This document shows positions 63,318 through 64,000 of a stretch of 64,000 nucleotides of DNA, one piece after another. This DNA comes from an uncultured Pseudomonadales bacterium (GTDB lineage: Bacteria > Pseudomonadota > Gammaproteobacteria > Pseudomonadales > Pseudohongiellaceae), in NCBI GenBank assembly GCA_943789335.1, contig CALSTS010000004.1, positions 62,001 to 126,000 of the forward strand, given 5' to 3'. The translations under genes and the position numbers were made by a program. Numbering within the stretch: the stretch's first letter is position 1; each line of letters starts with the position of its first letter. Under the pieces are notes generated by a model. The model searched no databases, was not told the DNA's origin, and worked only from the letters and a program-made list of their open reading frames with translations.

Positions 63318-63935
63318 TCAAGCTTTTAGCTCAGCAAACTTTATAATTTCTGGAATATATTTTTCAAAATTTTCAAATCTATGGTTGCCGCCAGGTAAGA
63401 CATGCTGTGAAGAATTATGAAATTTTTCTAAAGTCAGCTTGTAGTCCAACACCTCATCACCTTCTTCCAACAGAACTAAATATTTCTCATGATCTTTAAT
63501 ATCTGCATGCTCTAGAGATAACAAATATTCTGCATCTGACATTTCAATTTCAAAATCTTCGCCGCTATAAGGGTTGACATGATGCCCTAGAAAACTATCT
63601 GCTAAACTCTCTTGCAAAGTCACTAATGGGTTTACCAAAACCGCCTTACAACGAAATTTTTCTGCAAAATAAATACTATAAAAACCGCCCAAAGAACTAC
63701 CAATTAACACTGTATTAGTAGAACCACTAATTAATTTTTCTATGTATGCAATAGCCTGTTTTGGCTTGTGAGGCAGTGCCGGAACCAATACCTCAAGTTT
63801 ACCCTGATCTATCAGTTCGATCAGCTCATTTTGAGCATAATCAATTAAAGAAATCGCTTTTTCCGATTTAGGAGAACTAAGGAAGCCATGAAGATATATC
63901 AGACGAGTGCTTTGCCTTGAATCATCACTCTTCAA
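63318..63935 (-). CDS. yqiA: YqiA-family esterase
   Basis: 205-residue small alpha/beta hydrolase: IYLHGFLSSPKSEKA at the N terminus, nucleophile Ser81 in LIGSSLGGFYS, and His in LPGGNHRFENF. The start is TTG 63935, the only start codon before an upstream in-frame stop; no clear ribosome binding site. Located directly upstream of parE and downstream of a cpdA-like tail, the common cpdA-yqiA-parE order. Confidence 0.9.
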   Translation of the reverse strand: MKSDDSRQSTRLIYLHGFLSSPKSEKAISLIDYAQNELIELIDQGKLEVLVPALPHKPKQAIAYIEKLISGSTNTVLIGSSLGGFYSIYFAEKFRCKAVLVNPLVTLQESLADSFLGHHVNPYSGEDFEIEMSDAEYLLSLEHADIKDHEKYLVLLEEGDEVLDYKLTLEKFHNSSQHVLPGGNHRFENFEKYIPEIIKFAELKA

Positions 63936-63947
63936 TGGAAATTAATC

Positions 63948-64000
63948 TCAATACCCCGGGCTGCTGAGGTCCAGCTTATATTTCTTGCCGACCACTCGGC
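63948..64000 (-). CDS. cpdA: C-terminal end of a CpdA-like phosphodiesterase (partial)
   Basis: The minus strand at the right edge reads RVVGKKYKLDLSSPGY and stops at 63948-63950. A short terminal block ending in S-x-GY resembles the end of the 3',5'-cAMP phosphodiesterase CpdA, and cpdA is the expected gene before yqiA-parE. Only 17 codons are visible, so the call rests mainly on gene order. Confidence 0.5.
   Translation of the reverse strand, partial: RVVGKKYKLDLSSPGY

Noticed and set aside
1-64000. CRISPR arrays, insertion sequences, prophage or integron
   Set aside because: No regularly spaced repeats, transposase, integrase, phage structural genes or terminal inverted repeats were seen.

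Overview
This 64-kb window is chromosomal DNA of a gammaproteobacterium of roughly 42% GC, probably a marine member of or near the Pseudomonadales. The main reason is gene order. From about 47.5 kb to the right edge it runs orn, rsgA, rhdA-type rhodanese, psd, epmA/efp/epmB, fimX, an Smp-like sensor, parC, parE, yqiA and a cpdA tail. As I remember it, this follows the Pseudomonas arrangement, with the flagellar mot genes and serB missing. No phage, integron, IS element or CRISPR array was seen.

Layout. (1) 1-0.5 kb: 3' part of a cupin gene. (2) 0.57-8.1 kb: 2-methylcitrate cycle operon prpB-prpC-gntR-acnD-prpF plus an alpha/beta hydrolase. It is preceded by a promoter and two near-identical palindromes that are very likely the operators of the encoded GntR/FCD regulator. 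(3) 8.2-15.4 kb: accessory catabolic-looking region with two exported cupins, a PepSY membrane protein, an exported cyclase-family hydrolase, an HD protein with a di-iron oxygenase-like ligand set, a carboxymuconolactone decarboxylase-like protein, a Rieske oxygenase and an NhaC-type antiporter. (4) 15.7-18.2 kb: a TamB C-terminal relic, an MscS channel, a CorA/ZntB transporter and tRNA-Leu(CAG). (5) 18.3-24.1 kb: rnr-rlmB and the rpsF-rpsR-(membrane protein)-rplI operon, ending in strong terminators. (6) 24.2-27.7 kb: a TonB-dependent receptor and a membrane-anchored winged-helix regulator. (7) 28-34.4 kb: dnaB-alr-radA, a three-domain DnaT-like protein and queG. (8) 34.4-47.2 kb: exported M18 and M13 peptidases, two amidohydrolase lipoproteins, an SPFH/NfeD pair, a split spermidine-synthase-like pair, a broken outer-membrane protein gene, two GFA-fold proteins and a CDGSH protein. 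(9) 47.4-64 kb: a candidate sigma54-dependent small RNA, then the Pseudomonas-like block.

Four things deserve most attention. The fimX homologue carries an in-frame TGA at codon 55 inside otherwise intact coding sequence. An outer-membrane protein gene needs one extra T in each of two T-tracts, one at each end, to be read through. A -24/-12 promoter with upstream dyads precedes an ~86-nt region ending in a strong terminator, which looks like an undescribed small RNA. The DnaT-like protein next to dnaB/radA carries three tandem DnaT-type domains.

All functional calls come from motifs, lengths and context read directly from the sequence. No database search was run, and family comparisons are from memory.
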